Source: JAMXLO01 sp046735215 (GTDB lineage Bacteria; Pseudomonadota; Alphaproteobacteria; Acetobacterales; Acetobacteraceae). Taken from it: a stretch of DNA of 13,445 nucleotides. A model generated the notes under the pieces. That model was not told the DNA's origin, did not search any database, and worked only from the letters and a program-made list of their open reading frames with translations. The stretch spans positions 1-13,445 of the forward strand of contig JBKPSV010000125.1 in assembly GCA_046735215.1 (NCBI GenBank), read 5' to 3'. Position numbers and translations under genes: made by a program. Positions 12,833 to 13,445 of this stretch are shown piece by piece. Position 1 is the first letter of the stretch. The number at the start of each line of letters is the position of its first letter.

Positions 12833-13445
12833 GCGGCGACGACACCGGCGTGTAGACAGCAATCGCCTGGCTCTGGCCCCGCGGCGTCAGTGTGCCGATC
12901 TGGCGCAAAGTTACCGGATCAACCTTGGCCGCGGTGCCCGGGCCGATGCATATGCTGGAGCCCAGGTCTTTGTTGGCTGCTTCCAGTCGCGCAGCTGCAT
13001 TTACCGCGTTGCCGTGTGCCGTGTAGTCGAGCTTCCGGCTGCCGCCGACGTCGCCCACGATAGCCGGCCCGGTCTCGATGCCGATGCGCGTGCGACCCAG
13101 TTGCAATCGCTGGCCCAACGACGATTGCCGGACCTCTTCGGACGCCGTCAGCAGCGCCAGCGCCGTCTGCACCGCACGATTGGGATGATCTGCCAGTTCC
13201 AACGGGGCATTGTAGATCGCATGGATCGAGTCGCCGACGATCTTGTCGATCATGCCCCCGTGGTCGGTGACGATGCGCGTGGCCGCGTCAAAATAGGCGT
13301 CGAGCAGAGCCACCAGCTCCACGGGATCCGCTCGCTCGGTCATGCCGGTGAAGCCCTCGATATCGGTGAACAATGCGGTGATCTCGCGCATCTCCCCCTG
13401 CAGCCGCAACGCAGCGGGGTCAGCGGTGATGCGCCGCACCACCTC
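12825..13445 (-). CDS. Class III adenylate cyclase, C-terminal catalytic part (5' end outside window)
   Basis: The frame runs open to the right edge, so only the C-terminal ~206 residues are seen. They form a class III nucleotide cyclase domain making cAMP from ATP. Counting from the GTG at 13442, the metal-binding aspartates are Asp27 (FTDIEGFT) and Asp71 (KIVGDSIHAIY). Lys67 and Thr141 (LDYTAHGNAVN) fit adenine recognition. Asn148 and Arg152 (VNAAARLE) are the transition-state pair, so the domain looks active. The lead-in EVVRRITADPAALRLQGEMREIT is like that of CHASE2-type membrane cyclases, so an N-terminal extracytoplasmic sensor and membrane helices are likely beyond the edge. The gene converges on the FecR gene with an 8-bp overlap of their 3' ends. 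Confidence 0.92.
   Translation of the reverse strand, partial: EVVRRITADPAALRLQGEMREITALFTDIEGFTGMTERADPVELVALLDAYFDAATRIVTDHGGMIDKIVGDSIHAIYNAPLELADHPNRAVQTALALLTASEEVRQSSLGQRLQLGRTRIGIETGPAIVGDVGGSRKLDYTAHGNAVNAAARLEAANKDLGSSICIGPGTAAKVDPVTLRQIGTLTPRGQSQAIAVYTPVSSPLS

Overview
The window is GC-rich and reads as a chromosomal segment of an alphaproteobacterium, most likely of the Rhodospirillales/Acetobacteraceae type. I base this on gene order and protein style, not on any search. Two tightly packed housekeeping blocks converge at about 1.6 kb. On the plus strand are the last codons of leuS, then lptE and holA, joined by 1-bp and 4-bp overlaps. On the minus strand run mnmG, rsmG, parA and parB, joined by overlaps of 11, 47 and 4 bp. 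A parS-like centromere site, TGTTTCACGTGAAACC at 3872-3887, lies inside the first codons of rsmG, just upstream of the mnmG stop codon. Together with parA and parB it makes a chromosome-segregation ParABS locus, which suggests an origin-proximal position.

The conserved neighbourhood ends upstream of mnmG. There is no mnmE there; instead there is a gap of about 390 bp with one weak small ORF (5784-5945). Beyond it lies an accessory metabolic segment. A minus-strand pair encodes a cysteine-less thiolase-like protein and a DUF35 zinc-ribbon/OB-fold partner. Divergent from it, across 137 bp, are a luciferase-like (LLM) flavin/F420 oxidoreductase and an exported family-5 ABC substrate-binding protein with no permease genes nearby. 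The set suggests uptake and breakdown of an acyl-CoA-activated or polycyclic substrate, but the substrate cannot be read from the sequence.

A small minus-strand XRE-type regulator follows. Upstream of it is about 810 bp with no convincing gene but several short symmetric elements: a 12-bp palindrome, a 7-10-7 inverted repeat and a tandem 9-bp repeat.

The right end may be a signalling locus. A small exported protein carries five exact 17-residue repeats in two alternating types, flanked by two cysteines. Next is an exported FecR-domain protein, then, convergent and overlapping by 8 bp, the C-terminal part of a class III adenylate cyclase that runs off the window. My inference is an envelope-sensing cAMP module; the repeat protein is the least familiar part of the window.
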